Shown here piece after piece: positions 9,212-19,071 of a stretch of DNA of 64,000 nt. The stretch is taken from NCBI GenBank assembly GCA_041596515.1, contig JBFHIJ010000010.1, positions 42,677 to 106,676 of the forward strand, written 5' to 3'. Position 1 is the first letter of the stretch. Each line of letters begins with the position of its first letter. Source of the DNA: JBFHIJ01 sp041596515 (GTDB lineage Bacteria > Bacteroidota > Ignavibacteria > Kapaibacteriales > UBA2268). Made by a program: the position numbers and the translations under genes. A model generated the notes under the pieces. That model had not been told where the DNA came from. It made no database searches and saw nothing but the letters and a program-made list of their open reading frames with translations.

Positions 9212-9242
9212 GAAAGCTTTCCCCGGGAAAAGGAAAGCTTTC
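9212..9242. repeat. Perfect 11-bp inverted repeat
   Basis: GAAAGCTTTCC (9212-9222) and GGAAAGCTTTC (9232-9242) form a strong stem with a nine-base loop. It lies 60 bases after the outer-membrane protein stop and before the convergent lipoprotein gene. It lacks a T-run on either side, so it is either a rho-independent-like mRNA 3' end stabiliser or an operator. Confidence 0.6.
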
Positions 9243-9283
9243 ATCTGAATTTAAGCTACTCAATATACTTAGGATTTCAGGAG

Positions 9284-9303
9284 AGCCATGTTTTCTTATG
9301 GCT
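9284..9303. repeat. Small hairpin AGCCAT/ATGGCT
   Basis: AGCCAT (9284-9289) and ATGGCT (9298-9303) flank an eight-base loop between two convergent genes. It is a weak terminator-like structure with no clear T-run. Confidence 0.35.
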
Positions 9304-9377
9304 GATTAACATCACAGTTGCAATATAATATTTTTATACTTTAGGTGCAACTAATTTATTTCATAGTCTCAACTTTT

Positions 9378-10160
9378 TTATTTTATATTATATCTTATGA
9401 GTATAGAAGTTACATCAGGGAAAAATGAAGTAATGCTACCAAACCCATAACTACTTGTTGTTGGATACCAAGCGAAATAATATGAGGGGTATACTTTTTC
9501 AATAATTCCTACCCCACGCACAATTTTAAAATATTGATCAAAAGACCGCACTGCTTCAAATCTTACAGAATCCGGACCTTTATCAGTATCTACATATTTG
9601 TAGAAATATCCTCGAAAGTCATTTTTAATATTGAAGTGATCAAATTCCATTTCTTCGCCTGCAGTAGCTATCACATCGGAATAGATATACTTGGCAGTCA
9701 GTACATTATCATAAGAAGCCGCAAAAATTGAATCCTTTATCAATAAATTTTCTTTATTTGCTCTAAAACGAGCAGCCACCCAACTCTCAGTTTTATCTCC
9801 ATAGATCTGAATCCATGTATTGTCATACCATGGACTTCCATCTAACTTTTCTATCGCAAATAATTTGTCATCATTTTCAGCATAAAATATTGAATCCTTC
9901 CTTATCAGTTCGTAGTCATTATCGAATCTAAATACTTCGACTAAAGACGCTTCCTTACTTTTATACACAAAATGATGAGTAACCACCATAGAGTCAATAC
10001 CAATGAGTTTATCCAAACTCCTATGCTCATAGACCCAGTAATTACCGATAACATTAGGTACTAACTGTGTACTACTATCATGACTATCTTCGGGCGAATT
10101 ACTATTGGAACAAGAAAACAATACAAGAGCAATAAGTATAACAAATATATTTTTCATCAT
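9378..10160 (-). CDS. Hypothetical lipoprotein
   Basis: About 260 residues from the chosen ATG; a further ATG three bases inward would serve equally well. The N-terminus is a lipoprotein signal with lipobox LFSC, then a Ser/Asn/Asp-rich linker (SNSNSPEDSHDSS). The mature domain begins with VPNVIGNYWVYE, a pattern seen in many Bacteroidota lipoproteins of unknown role. An Asp is not next to the Cys, so outer-membrane sorting is plausible. The gene is 75 bases downstream of the PAS kinase and could share its transcript. No function can be assigned. Confidence 0.7.
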   Translation of the reverse strand: MMKNIFVILIALVLFSCSNSNSPEDSHDSSTQLVPNVIGNYWVYEHRSLDKLIGIDSMVVTHHFVYKSKEASLVEVFRFDNDYELIRKDSIFYAENDDKLFAIEKLDGSPWYDNTWIQIYGDKTESWVAARFRANKENLLIKDSIFAASYDNVLTAKYIYSDVIATAGEEMEFDHFNIKNDFRGYFYKYVDTDKGPDSVRFEAVRSFDQYFKIVRGVGIIEKVYPSYYFAWYPTTSSYGFGSITSFFPDVTSILIRYNIK

Positions 10161-10235
10161 AACCACTACAAATAAAAATTGTCAACATTTCTTATAATGT
10201 TGACAATTTAGTTATAAAATAGTTACATCCAAAAT

Positions 10236-13200
10236 TTACTTCGGTAAATATAGTGTAAAAGTAGACCCTTTGTTTTCCTCACTTTTAAGAGTTAACCTAG
10301 CACCTAACATATCTACAAATCTTTTTACAATCGCTAACCCCAAGCCTGTACCTGGAATAGTCCCAATGTTATGACTTCTGAAAAACGGATCAAAAACAGA
10401 CTTTTGCTCGTTCTGTGGTATGCCTATACCATTATCAATTACTGCAATAGAAATCTCTTCTTTGGACTCAGAAACTCGCATAATAACATTTTCTGAAATC
10501 GGAGAATATTTACAGGCATTTGAAGCAAGATTATTCAAAATATGAGCCAATAGATTTTTATCAGTTTTGACATAGACACGCTGACTTAAGGCCTCAATTT
10601 CAATTTCATGCTCACCTTTGTATAACATTTCAATTTGATCTTTGATTTCCATGCACAGATCCAAGATATTATATTCATCATGAAATACTTCTATTGCACC
10701 TGATTCTTGTCTGCCAATAATAAGTACATCTTCTAACATTTCTGTCATCGACTTTACAGCCGACTGAATATGCTCTAATTGCTTCGCAAAGCTAGTATAG
10801 TCTTGCATTTGATAAAATTGATCTAAGATATAGGTAGAAGACAAAATAACCGTCAGAGGAGTCCTATACTCGTGCGAAACCATTGAAATAAATCTGGTTT
10901 TCAATTCATTGAGCTCTTTTTCTGCTTCGTAGGATAACCTAAGTTCTTCTTGAGTTTTATAAAGTTCTATTTCCGCACGTTTCCTTTCATCCACTTCAAA
11001 GCGGAGCTCTTCCAGAGCATCTTTTAACTGTTCCGTGCGAGACTCTACCATATCTTCCAGCTTTTCATTCAGTCTCATTATTTGACTCTCTGCATGTTTC
11101 CTGGCAGTGATGTCCTGGAATATAACTACAGCAGAAACAATAATTCCTGTGCTATCCCATACAGGCGAAGCATTAAGTAAAATCCACCTTTTTACTCCAT
11201 CTTTCCTTTTCACATATAACTCAAGATTGCGAGTCTTAGCACCATGCCTGATAGCTCTTGTAAGTGGGAACTCTTCTAATTTAAAAGGCTGATCTTCAAG
11301 TGTGTAAATCCACCAGTTTTTGGAAGGATTATCTGGTGAAATCCCCAATAGCCCCTGCTCCTTATCTCCTAATATTTCACAGGCCCCACGGTTAACCCTA
11401 ATAAAAGTACCCTCAGCATTAGTAATCACAACGCCAGAAGCCATATATTCTATCGCAGAGCTAAATAATGCTTCAGTCTTACGCAGCTTACTTTCGGCGA
11501 TATATTTATCTGTAAAGTTTTCAATTATCGCGATACCACCAGCATTTTGGCTCTTGTCACCAAGTCGCTTGAAAATGCTTTTAATCCATATCCGTTTGTT
11601 TTGATTTTTGGTACTAATCCTAAACTCACCATTATAGTAACTAATACCATTTTCAATTGCGTTACGAGATTCCTTGCTGACATGAGGATTATTTTTCATA
11701 TCGTTGATTAGATTATACCCTTTTATTTTTTCTATATCCATATCTAACATAGAAGCTAAGGAGCTATTCAAATCAGTAATATTTCCAAGTATATCATAGT
11801 GACAAATGCCATACGGACTTTGCTCAAAGATTGTTCTAAATTTCTCTTGCGATTCTTTGATTTTTAATTCGTAATTATGCTTATCAGTTATGTCAGACAG
11901 CATACCTAATATGCCTATTACTCTTCCATCTTCATTAGTCAGAGGTATCTTAGTAGTTTCAGTGATAATTTTGCGACCATCATACATAGTCAAATAATTC
12001 ATGATATTAAATATTGGATTCTCGTTTTCTAATATCTGTTTATCATATTCTCTAAATGTATTTACCTCTTCCATTCTCCAAGGTAACTCATAATCAGTTT
12101 TGCCAATTATATCATCTACATCATCCAGTCCTGCTATTTTTGCAAAGTTTAAATTACAACCTGTATAGACCGAATTAGTATTTTTCCAGAAAATACATTG
12201 TGGAATTGAATCTATAACAAGCTCCATCATTTCTTTTTGCTGGAGTATCATTTTTTCATCTTCGCGTTTTGCACTTATGTCACGTATAACATTTAAGTAC
12301 TTTTTTGCACCATTTACTGTAAAGGCAGAAATAGAGAACTCAATAGTAAACTTTCCGGAATGAGCATTATATATTTCAATATCATTTTTAAAGGCTTTAT
12401 TATCATAACCATCCATATCTAAAGCTGTAACGTCTATTTCCAATAATGTAAGTAAGTTAGTCTGTAACAGCTCTGATTTTGTATTGGCAAATAAAGTAAC
12501 AGCTTTGACGTTTGCATCAATTATTTTTCCGGTTTCATCTGAAATAATTACAGCATCATTGGTATGATCAAACATGGTCCTGTAAAACACTTCGCTCTCT
12601 TCGAGTGATTTTAGCATAGCATAGCTTTCAGTCACATCACTAAATACAAGTACCACTCCGTAAATGTCATCATGGTACTTAATCGGTGCAGCAGAATCTG
12701 CAATTTGAAATACTTTTCCATTCTTTGATACAAGTTCAGTATGATTTGCCAGACCAACAATTTGTCCATTCTCTAATACTTTTCGGACAGGATTGTCTAC
12801 AGGTTTTTTAGAAATTGCACTGTAAATTTTAAATACTTGTTCCAGTTCCATGCCTATTGCTTCTTCTTCTATATACCCGGTCATTTGCTCAGCAATTGCA
12901 TTCATACCAGTGATTTTTCCATCGGTATCGGTAGCTATAACGCCGTCTCCTATAGAGTTTAAAATCACTTCCATTCTATTTTTGGTATTGATTTGTGCAA
13001 TATCCTTCTTCATCTGAGAGCTAATGTCCATCATTCCTAAAGTAAACCGTTCTGCATTGGTATGGCTCAGCAAGCCACAACTATAGTATATGGTTTTCGT
13101 ATTAAGCTGAAGCTCTAAATCTAAAACTCTCATTTCTAAAGATATTACTTCAGGCATAACCAATTCAAATGATTTTTTACTTTCTAAGGTTAGTATATCA

Positions 13201-13820
13201 GATAAGTGCTTCCCTCTCAAATTAGATATTGCTAAGCTTGTATCTTCTGAAAATTTATTGTTGGCATTAAGAACTAAGCCCTTAGAATCAAATTCTATAA
13301 TCGGAAAGGGTAAATTCTCGAATTTATTCCAGTTGTTAGTTTGTACGTTTTTAAGTTCTAACTCTTCTCTTAGCTTGATATTCTCTTCCAGTAATTCACT
13401 AAAAAAGCTAAACTTTTCACTCAAAAAGTCTACATCTTCTTTACAAACTGCAACCTTCTCTAAATTTATCAGATTTCTTATCTCTGTGTAGGGAGTTTCT
13501 ACTTTTATATCATTTTCGCAAAGAAATGGGACAGAAAATATATTATACCTTTCATCATGCGTTTTATACCCAAGTATAGTATGCCTGCCGGATTTATATA
13601 AAATCCGATTATCAGCAAAGTTTTTCGCCATATTCTCCTGAAGCATCTCAAAATAAATATCATACTCTTTGCATAGACTATTATCTTGTGCAACCCAAGT
13701 ATAATCATTTGCTAAATTATCATAAAGACAGATAGGCAACTGACATTTATCAACAAACTTACCTAGAAATTTATCATAACTACTTAGGACACTTGACTTA
13801 GGATGTGTTTTAGCACACAT
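10236..13820 (-). CDS. Soluble multi-PAS sensor histidine kinase
   Basis: 1194 residues without signal peptide or membrane segments, so it senses inside the cell. After an N-terminal region of about 160 residues there are six PAS-type domains, beginning near residues 165, 281, 411, 530, 660 and 790. They are recognisable by repeated F-x-x-I-x-x-x-P-x-G starts and (V/I)-x-D-I-(T/S) ends. A coiled coil (about 905-970) leads to the HisKA domain with His983 in VSHEYRTPL, then an N box near 1096, G1 DNGIGIP (about 1129-1135) and G2 GTGLGLA (about 1157-1163). All kinase motifs look intact. It has no receiver domain and no response regulator beside it. The ligand is unknown; redox, light or small molecules are all possible for PAS domains. 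Confidence 0.92.
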   Translation of the reverse strand: MCAKTHPKSSVLSSYDKFLGKFVDKCQLPICLYDNLANDYTWVAQDNSLCKEYDIYFEMLQENMAKNFADNRILYKSGRHTILGYKTHDERYNIFSVPFLCENDIKVETPYTEIRNLINLEKVAVCKEDVDFLSEKFSFFSELLEENIKLREELELKNVQTNNWNKFENLPFPIIEFDSKGLVLNANNKFSEDTSLAISNLRGKHLSDILTLESKKSFELVMPEVISLEMRVLDLELQLNTKTIYYSCGLLSHTNAERFTLGMMDISSQMKKDIAQINTKNRMEVILNSIGDGVIATDTDGKITGMNAIAEQMTGYIEEEAIGMELEQVFKIYSAISKKPVDNPVRKVLENGQIVGLANHTELVSKNGKVFQIADSAAPIKYHDDIYGVVLVFSDVTESYAMLKSLEESEVFYRTMFDHTNDAVIISDETGKIIDANVKAVTLFANTKSELLQTNLLTLLEIDVTALDMDGYDNKAFKNDIEIYNAHSGKFTIEFSISAFTVNGAKKYLNVIRDISAKREDEKMILQQKEMMELVIDSIPQCIFWKNTNSVYTGCNLNFAKIAGLDDVDDIIGKTDYELPWRMEEVNTFREYDKQILENENPIFNIMNYLTMYDGRKIITETTKIPLTNEDGRVIGILGMLSDITDKHNYELKIKESQEKFRTIFEQSPYGICHYDILGNITDLNSSLASMLDMDIEKIKGYNLINDMKNNPHVSKESRNAIENGISYYNGEFRISTKNQNKRIWIKSIFKRLGDKSQNAGGIAIIENFTDKYIAESKLRKTEALFSSAIEYMASGVVITNAEGTFIRVNRGACEILGDKEQGLLGISPDNPSKNWWIYTLEDQPFKLEEFPLTRAIRHGAKTRNLELYVKRKDGVKRWILLNASPVWDSTGIIVSAVVIFQDITARKHAESQIMRLNEKLEDMVESRTEQLKDALEELRFEVDERKRAEIELYKTQEELRLSYEAEKELNELKTRFISMVSHEYRTPLTVILSSTYILDQFYQMQDYTSFAKQLEHIQSAVKSMTEMLEDVLIIGRQESGAIEVFHDEYNILDLCMEIKDQIEMLYKGEHEIEIEALSQRVYVKTDKNLLAHILNNLASNACKYSPISENVIMRVSESKEEISIAVIDNGIGIPQNEQKSVFDPFFRSHNIGTIPGTGLGLAIVKRFVDMLGARLTLKSEENKGSTFTLYLPK

Positions 13821-13913
13821 TCTGATCTCCGATTATATAATGTAGCATTTTCTATACTCACCCACAATTTAGTTACAATCACCATAATAAACAATAAAAT
13901 TATCAACATTTAA

Positions 13914-13925
13914 CACAATATTGTG
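13914..13925. repeat. 12-bp perfect palindrome CACAATATTGTG
   Basis: It lies about 95 bases upstream of the PAS kinase start, in an AT-rich gap. It could be an operator for that gene, but there is no second copy nearby and chance cannot be excluded. Confidence 0.3.
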
Positions 13926-14022
13926 AAAAATTTAAACATCAGTATTAATTACATTCGCCGTAATTCTACACAATTTTACGTAATTTCTATGATTTTATAT
14001 AATATTTTCTACCGATAAACAT

Positions 14023-14049
14023 AAAAAAGGCTCGATATAATTTCGAGCC
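14023..14049 (-). terminator. Intrinsic terminator of the fused hydro-lyase gene
   Basis: On the minus strand GGCTCGA pairs with TCGAGCC (14029-14049) around a seven-base loop and is followed by six T. It lies 27 bases after the stop of the gene at 14077-15855. Confidence 0.85.
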
Positions 14050-14076
14050 GGTTCATTTATGATATTTACAATAATT

Positions 14077-15855
14077 CTATATGGATTTTAGATAATTTAC
14101 AAGTCCCTTGCTTTCAAATATTTTTACTAACTCCTTGGGGAGTGGTGCAAATGGAAAAGCATCCCCGTTTAAAGTTAACCTACCTTCTGCCATATCAAGC
14201 TCTATAGAGTCTCCTGACCTATATTTCGCTACAAAATCAGGAAGTATTATTATTGGTAATCCTTGATTTACAGAGGAGCGATAAAATATTCTATTGACAG
14301 ATTTAACAATAACTGCCTTTACTCCGGCATAAGCTAAACCTACGGCAGGATGCTCTCTGGAACTACCGCATCCAAAGTTATCTCCCGCAACAATTATGTC
14401 TCCTGCTTCAACCGCATTGGTAAAATTCCGATCAAATCCCTCAAATAAATAAGGCATTATTGCTTCAGCATCCGAGCTCAATATATTGTAAGTAAGATTT
14501 CCTGCAAACATCTGATCTGTATTCAAATCATCTACATCTGCATAGTTCCAGACACTATTTATCCTACGATTATCATTAGCATCTATAACGACAGTTTTTG
14601 CATCAACTTTATCAGGAATACTAAAAATACTATCGTAATTGTGTAAATGAGGATGACTAAGCTTTCCTTCTAAAGCAGTATAAGCGACTACTGCAGGAGA
14701 AGCAAGATAAATTTCAGCATTTTTATTACCCATGCGTCCTAAGAAATTCCGGTTAGCTGTAGAAACAACTTTAGCACCATCCGCCGGTATTCCCTGTCCT
14801 GTCCCCAGACATGGGCCGCATGAAGAGCTTAGAATATTTGCTCCTGCTTCTAAAAGAATAGTAAGTATGTTTTCTTTTATTGCCTGCAAATATATTTCTT
14901 TAGAAGCCGGCACTACTAATAGCTGAAATCCCGGTTTTACTTTTTTACCTTTCAATATTTCTGCTGCTATCCTCAAATCTTCTATTCTGCCATTTGTACA
15001 AGTACCTATTAGCCCCTGATTAATCTCAAGCCCTTGCAATTCTGCAAGACTTTTTACATTATCTACATGATGAGGAGCTGCCACTAACGGAATAAGTTTA
15101 TCTAAATCAATTTCCATCTCGAAAGCATATTTTGCATCTTTATCTGCCCATATACCTTTTATTGATTCACCCAAATATTCTTCTAATACTTCATCAGCCG
15201 GTAATACTGCATTTTTAGCTCCCATTTCGCTTGCCAAATTTGCAATAGTCATCCTGTCAGCAACGGACAAAGTTTTTACCCCTTCGCCATGATACTCAAT
15301 AGACATATAATTTGCACCGGAAGAGCTGATTTTGCCTATTATATACAAAGATAAATCTTTAGCATACACTCCATCTCGAAGACGACCTGTCAGAGTGATT
15401 TTGATAGACTCGGGCACTCTAAACCATGTCTCACCCCTTTTCCACAGACCAGCAGCTTCAGTCCTGTCGATACCTGCCGCAAGGGCGTTAAAAGCACCAG
15501 CTGTGCAGGTGTGGCTGTCACTGCCTACAATAGTCATACCCGGGCGAGCGTAATTTGCCATAAGTTGGTGACAAATACCATCTCCTGCATCATGAAACCT
15601 TTTTATACCTTGCGTCTCTACAGTTTCCCTAATGTTTTGGTACTGAGTAGCTAACTTCGCATTAGTAGGTGGTGCATTGTGATCTAATACTACCATTAAC
15701 TGATTAGAATCAAGAACTGATTCGCCTCCCATTTGGCGAAATGTTCCTGCTATAGAGGCAGTGTTGTCATGAGTAAGCACAATGTCAGGTTTTCTAAAAA
15801 CAATAGCTCCCTGAGGAGCATCTAATATCTTTTCTATGAATGTTTTCCCTGCCAT
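14077..15855 (-). CDS. Aconitase-superfamily hydro-lyase, LeuC and LeuD parts fused in one chain
   Basis: 592 residues. The large domain (about 1-420) has the DSHTCTAGA motif (113-121) and three cluster-binding cysteines, Cys286 (GTCTNGR), Cys346 and Cys349 (SSCGPCLG), so a [4Fe-4S] cluster should be present. The small swivel domain (about 440-592) has GCGSSREH at 495-502. In most bacteria LeuC (about 420-470) and LeuD (about 165-200) are separate; here they are one compact chain. The mid-length fusion resembles isopropylmalate/homoaconitate dehydratase types and the short 'Aquifex-type' aconitases more than AcnA or AcnB. No leucine or citrate genes are nearby, so the substrate (isopropylmalate, homoaconitate or citrate) cannot be decided from context. 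Confidence 0.85.
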   Translation of the reverse strand: MAGKTFIEKILDAPQGAIVFRKPDIVLTHDNTASIAGTFRQMGGESVLDSNQLMVVLDHNAPPTNAKLATQYQNIRETVETQGIKRFHDAGDGICHQLMANYARPGMTIVGSDSHTCTAGAFNALAAGIDRTEAAGLWKRGETWFRVPESIKITLTGRLRDGVYAKDLSLYIIGKISSSGANYMSIEYHGEGVKTLSVADRMTIANLASEMGAKNAVLPADEVLEEYLGESIKGIWADKDAKYAFEMEIDLDKLIPLVAAPHHVDNVKSLAELQGLEINQGLIGTCTNGRIEDLRIAAEILKGKKVKPGFQLLVVPASKEIYLQAIKENILTILLEAGANILSSSCGPCLGTGQGIPADGAKVVSTANRNFLGRMGNKNAEIYLASPAVVAYTALEGKLSHPHLHNYDSIFSIPDKVDAKTVVIDANDNRRINSVWNYADVDDLNTDQMFAGNLTYNILSSDAEAIMPYLFEGFDRNFTNAVEAGDIIVAGDNFGCGSSREHPAVGLAYAGVKAVIVKSVNRIFYRSSVNQGLPIIILPDFVAKYRSGDSIELDMAEGRLTLNGDAFPFAPLPKELVKIFESKGLVNYLKSI

Positions 15856-16366
15856 AAACCTTATATTTTAATTGTTCAACATAAAGCAATTTGGTACAAG
15901 TTAGTAAATTTCTATTTACAAAAACAACGAAAATATTATATTTTTGCTAATAAGAATTTCGAAAATGTTCAGAGTTATGTAAATAGCTGATATTTCAGAA
16001 CTAAGTAGGAACTTATTCGTATTTTTTAGAATACTACTACTTTATATCAACACAAAAATGTCATTTGAAAAGAATAAAAACTCTAAAATCATTAAATAAC
16101 AAGGGGTTAAACCCTTTGTTTAATAAGTAATTGCGTAATATTTTCTTACAAAGGAAGTAAGCATGCTCCTTGATTATACGGTCATTTACAGCACCTTATG
16201 ACATCTTATGACAAATTCGGAATCAACACAATTTTTATAGCTTTTTGCCGTATTTACAGCACTATCTTGTTTTGTTTACTTTTACGAAGATAAAGTGTAC
16301 ATCGTGATAAAATATTTGTCCCCTTGCTTATTCTTTTATACATTGTTTTATTTATTGAAAGAACCT
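15856..16366. other. Long intergenic region between divergent genes
   Basis: It holds one copy of the dispersed repeat (16054-16219) and presumably the promoters of the fused hydro-lyase (minus) and of znuABC (plus). I looked for a Zur-type operator just before znuA and saw no clear one. Confidence 0.6.
16054..16219 (+). repeat. Dispersed intergenic repeat, copy A
   Basis: About 165 bases that match the reverse complement of 25242-25410, at roughly three quarters or more identity by eye. Shared blocks include AAAAATGTCATTTGAAAAGA, GTAATATTTTCTT, AAGCATGCTC, TCATTTACAGCACC and ATGACAAAT. It contains an imperfect hairpin AACAAGGGGTT / AACCCTTTGTT (16099-16121). It has no coding capacity. Confidence 0.8.
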
Positions 16367-17329
16367 ATGAGAAGACTATCTTTTTTATTAGTGCTGGTGC
16401 TCTTGACTATAAGTTGTGGCGAGACCTCTTCAAAGAAATTATTTGTTACCAGCTCTCACCCTATCTACTCTATTTTGTCAGAGATAGTAGGCAACAAAGC
16501 AGACTTATATAGATTAGTTCCTCCGGGAGCTTCTCCTCATACATATACTCCAAAACCTTCTGATTTGATGAAAGTAGAAGTAGCAGATGCAATATTTTAT
16601 ACTAATGATATGCTAGACTCATGGATGTTGAAATTAGAAGATAAAAACAAAATTGCATTATTTGATTTCGTTCCTGAAGAAAATATAAATTTTTTCCAAC
16701 CACATACACACGTCACCCACAATGATGATAATGACAGCTTAGATAATCATGGCAATCATGAATCTAATCACGTTCACAACAATGAAAGCCATGAACACGA
16801 GCATCTAACACAGGCAGACTCATTAGTCCCGGATCCTCACTTTTGGATGAGTCCTAAAACAGTAGCTTCTATTTTGCCGTCTTTAGTAGATACTTTAAGC
16901 AAATTGGACCCTGACAATGCAGCTTACTTTGCTGCAAATGCAGATAGGTTTACCAAACGTTTAGAACTACTGGATAAGCAAATAACTCAAGCGTTAGCTT
17001 CTCATAAAGGCAAAACTGTTTTTCTGTTTCATCCTTCCATTCTTTATTTGCTTCGTGATTACAAGTTGATATATGGTGGCAGTCTGGAAGAAACCCCAGG
17101 CAAAGAAGCTACTGCTAATCACATAAAAATAATGGCAGAGAGAATAATTGATTCCAACGCTCAGGCAATATTCTCTGAACCACAGTTGCCTAATGCTCCG
17201 GCTGAAACTCTCGCAGAAGCTGCAAATGTTGCTCTATATGTATTAGACCCCGTTGGTGGCGTAAAAGACAAAATAAGATATACAGATTTGATTTTGTACA
17301 ATGTAAATATTCTAAAAGTGGCTCTATAA
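16367..17329 (+). CDS. znuA: Zinc ABC transporter, substrate-binding lipoprotein
   Basis: 320 residues from the ATG at 16367, chosen because it gives a normal lipoprotein signal (RRLSFLLVLVLLTISC, lipidated Cys17). An upstream in-frame start at 16295 would add an odd hydrophobic tail. The mature protein is a cluster A-I binding protein: SSHPIYSI at the start, PPGASPHTY with the metal-ligand His58, and a His/Asp/Glu-rich loop (about 113-146), typical of zinc rather than manganese carriers. A second ligand region is HPSILYLL and a third SEPQLP. It captures zinc in the periplasm and hands it to ZnuB. It overlaps znuC in a TAATG arrangement, so translation is coupled. Confidence 0.93.
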   Translation: MRRLSFLLVLVLLTISCGETSSKKLFVTSSHPIYSILSEIVGNKADLYRLVPPGASPHTYTPKPSDLMKVEVADAIFYTNDMLDSWMLKLEDKNKIALFDFVPEENINFFQPHTHVTHNDDNDSLDNHGNHESNHVHNNESHEHEHLTQADSLVPDPHFWMSPKTVASILPSLVDTLSKLDPDNAAYFAANADRFTKRLELLDKQITQALASHKGKTVFLFHPSILYLLRDYKLIYGGSLEETPGKEATANHIKIMAERIIDSNAQAIFSEPQLPNAPAETLAEAANVALYVLDPVGGVKDKIRYTDLILYNVNILKVAL

Positions 17330-18081
17330 TGGACTACGCTATAACCATTGAAAACTTGACTATTAACTATGGCGAAAAAGTAGCTGTAGATAATCTAAAT
17401 GTCTCATTCGAAAAAGATAAGTTCATTGCGATAGTTGGCCCCAACGGCTCAGGTAAGTCTAGTCTTCTAAAAGCAATAACCGGCCTAATCAAATGCTCGA
17501 CTGGCAAAATATCTATAGAGGGTATAAGCAATAGCAAAGATAGAAGTCAGGTAATTGGTTATGTTCCTCAAATAAAAACTCTGGACAGAAATTTCCCCGC
17601 TAAAGCTTTAGAGCTGGTTGCCAGTGGTTATAAAAAAAGCTGGCCGGGACGAATAAGTAACGAGGTAAAAGATATAGCAATAGAGGCATTAAAGGTGATA
17701 GGTGCTGAGAATCTTGCAGACAAGCAGCTCTCTGAGATGTCAGGCGGCGAGTTACAAAAAGTATATTTAGCAAGAGCCTTAGTCAAAAAACCAAAAATAC
17801 TATTATTAGATGAGCCTGCTACCGGTATAGATATGGTATGCGAGCATTCTCTTAATCATATCATAGAAGAATATAAGTCAGAAAATTCCGCTACTGTAGT
17901 CATGGTAACTCATGATTGGTCATCAGCTTACTACCATGCAAATAATGTATTGTTATTAAACAAAAAAAAAGTATATTATGGTGCAGCAAAAGAAGCCTTT
18001 GACAATGCGAATCTGCAACTAGCCTTTTCGCATCCGGGGCACAAACACAATGTAGAATTCGGACTAAGAGAAAATGCTTGA
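17329..18081 (+). CDS. znuC: Zinc ABC transporter, ATPase
   Basis: 250 residues. It shows Walker A GPNGSGKSS (37-45), Q-loop in YVPQIK, signature SGGELQK, Walker B ILLLDEPATG and the switch His in MVTHDW. It powers the ZnuB channel at the inner face of the membrane. The ATG overlaps the znuA stop by one base and the gene overlaps znuB by eight bases. The family cannot separate zinc from manganese by the ATPase alone; the substrate is taken from the His-rich ZnuA. Confidence 0.93.
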   Translation: MDYAITIENLTINYGEKVAVDNLNVSFEKDKFIAIVGPNGSGKSSLLKAITGLIKCSTGKISIEGISNSKDRSQVIGYVPQIKTLDRNFPAKALELVASGYKKSWPGRISNEVKDIAIEALKVIGAENLADKQLSEMSGGELQKVYLARALVKKPKILLLDEPATGIDMVCEHSLNHIIEEYKSENSATVVMVTHDWSSAYYHANNVLLLNKKKVYYGAAKEAFDNANLQLAFSHPGHKHNVEFGLRENA

Positions 18082-18877
18082 TATATTGGCGATGCCCTTC
18101 ATGCTGAGGGCGTTTGCAGGGGGACTTATTATAGCATTCTTGGGAAGCTTTTTTGGTAGCTTTGTCGTACAAAGAAAAATGAGCTTTTTAGGAAGTGGAC
18201 TTGCACATTCCGCTTTTGGTGGTATTGCACTTGGTCTGCTCCTTGGAGTTGAGCCAATTTATATTGCTTTCCCATTCACTTTAGCAGTTGCTCTGCTAAT
18301 TAATTACCTCTCTAATAACACCCAATTATCAGCAGACACAGGCATAGGCGTAGTGTTTTCGTTTGCCTTTGCTCTTGGCACTATCTTTATAGCTTTAAAA
18401 GCAAATTATAGTGCGGATGCTTTTTCTTATCTGTTTGGATCTATTATTACAACTAACTATACTGATTTGATTTTTGGATTTGCGGTCTTGCTCATCTCTA
18501 TTATAATGGCATCTAAGCACTGGAATAACTGGGCTTATGCTACTTTTGATAAAGATTTGGCAGCTGCAGACGGAATCAATACAGACAGAGATGATTATAT
18601 CCTGACTTTACTGATTGCTCTTACAGTCGTAGTGTCAGTAAAAATTGTAGGGATAGTCCTTGTGACTGCTTTTTTGGTGTTGCCTCCGGCAGCAGCCAAA
18701 TTAATAAGCGACTCTTTTTATTGTTTAACAATCAGAGCAGTTTCGATAGGTTTAATCAGTGTTATCGTAGGATTGCTTATTTCCGTTATTACGGATTTAC
18801 CTTCCGGTGCTGTGATAATTATTATTCAGACAATTATTTTTACTTTGTTATTTATTATCGGGAAAATGAGGAAATAG
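18074..18877 (+). CDS. znuB: Zinc ABC transporter, membrane permease
   Basis: 267 residues with about eight hydrophobic segments, a typical ABC-3 family permease. Recognisable family features are the N-terminal MLRAFAGGLIIAFLGSFFGSF helix region, SFLGSGLAHSAFGG, and PPAAAKLISD after the sixth segment. It is the last gene of the operon; a clear intrinsic terminator was not seen in the 190 bases that follow. Confidence 0.93.
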   Translation: MLDILAMPFMLRAFAGGLIIAFLGSFFGSFVVQRKMSFLGSGLAHSAFGGIALGLLLGVEPIYIAFPFTLAVALLINYLSNNTQLSADTGIGVVFSFAFALGTIFIALKANYSADAFSYLFGSIITTNYTDLIFGFAVLLISIIMASKHWNNWAYATFDKDLAAADGINTDRDDYILTLLIALTVVVSVKIVGIVLVTAFLVLPPAAAKLISDSFYCLTIRAVSIGLISVIVGLLISVITDLPSGAVIIIIQTIIFTLLFIIGKMRK

Positions 18878-19071
18878 AAAAGTTTCTTAGCACCTAAGTT
18901 CTTTATATAATGTTGCATAGTCCAATATTATTTAAACATACATTCTCCAATAATAGGCAAAGGTGTGGCTCGATAATTGATACAAAAAAAGTAAATTCTA
19001 TTTGTCTATCTAACTCTAATAAGGTATATTGATTAAGTTCCACAAACATCTTTAAAATCGCGGAGCAATTT

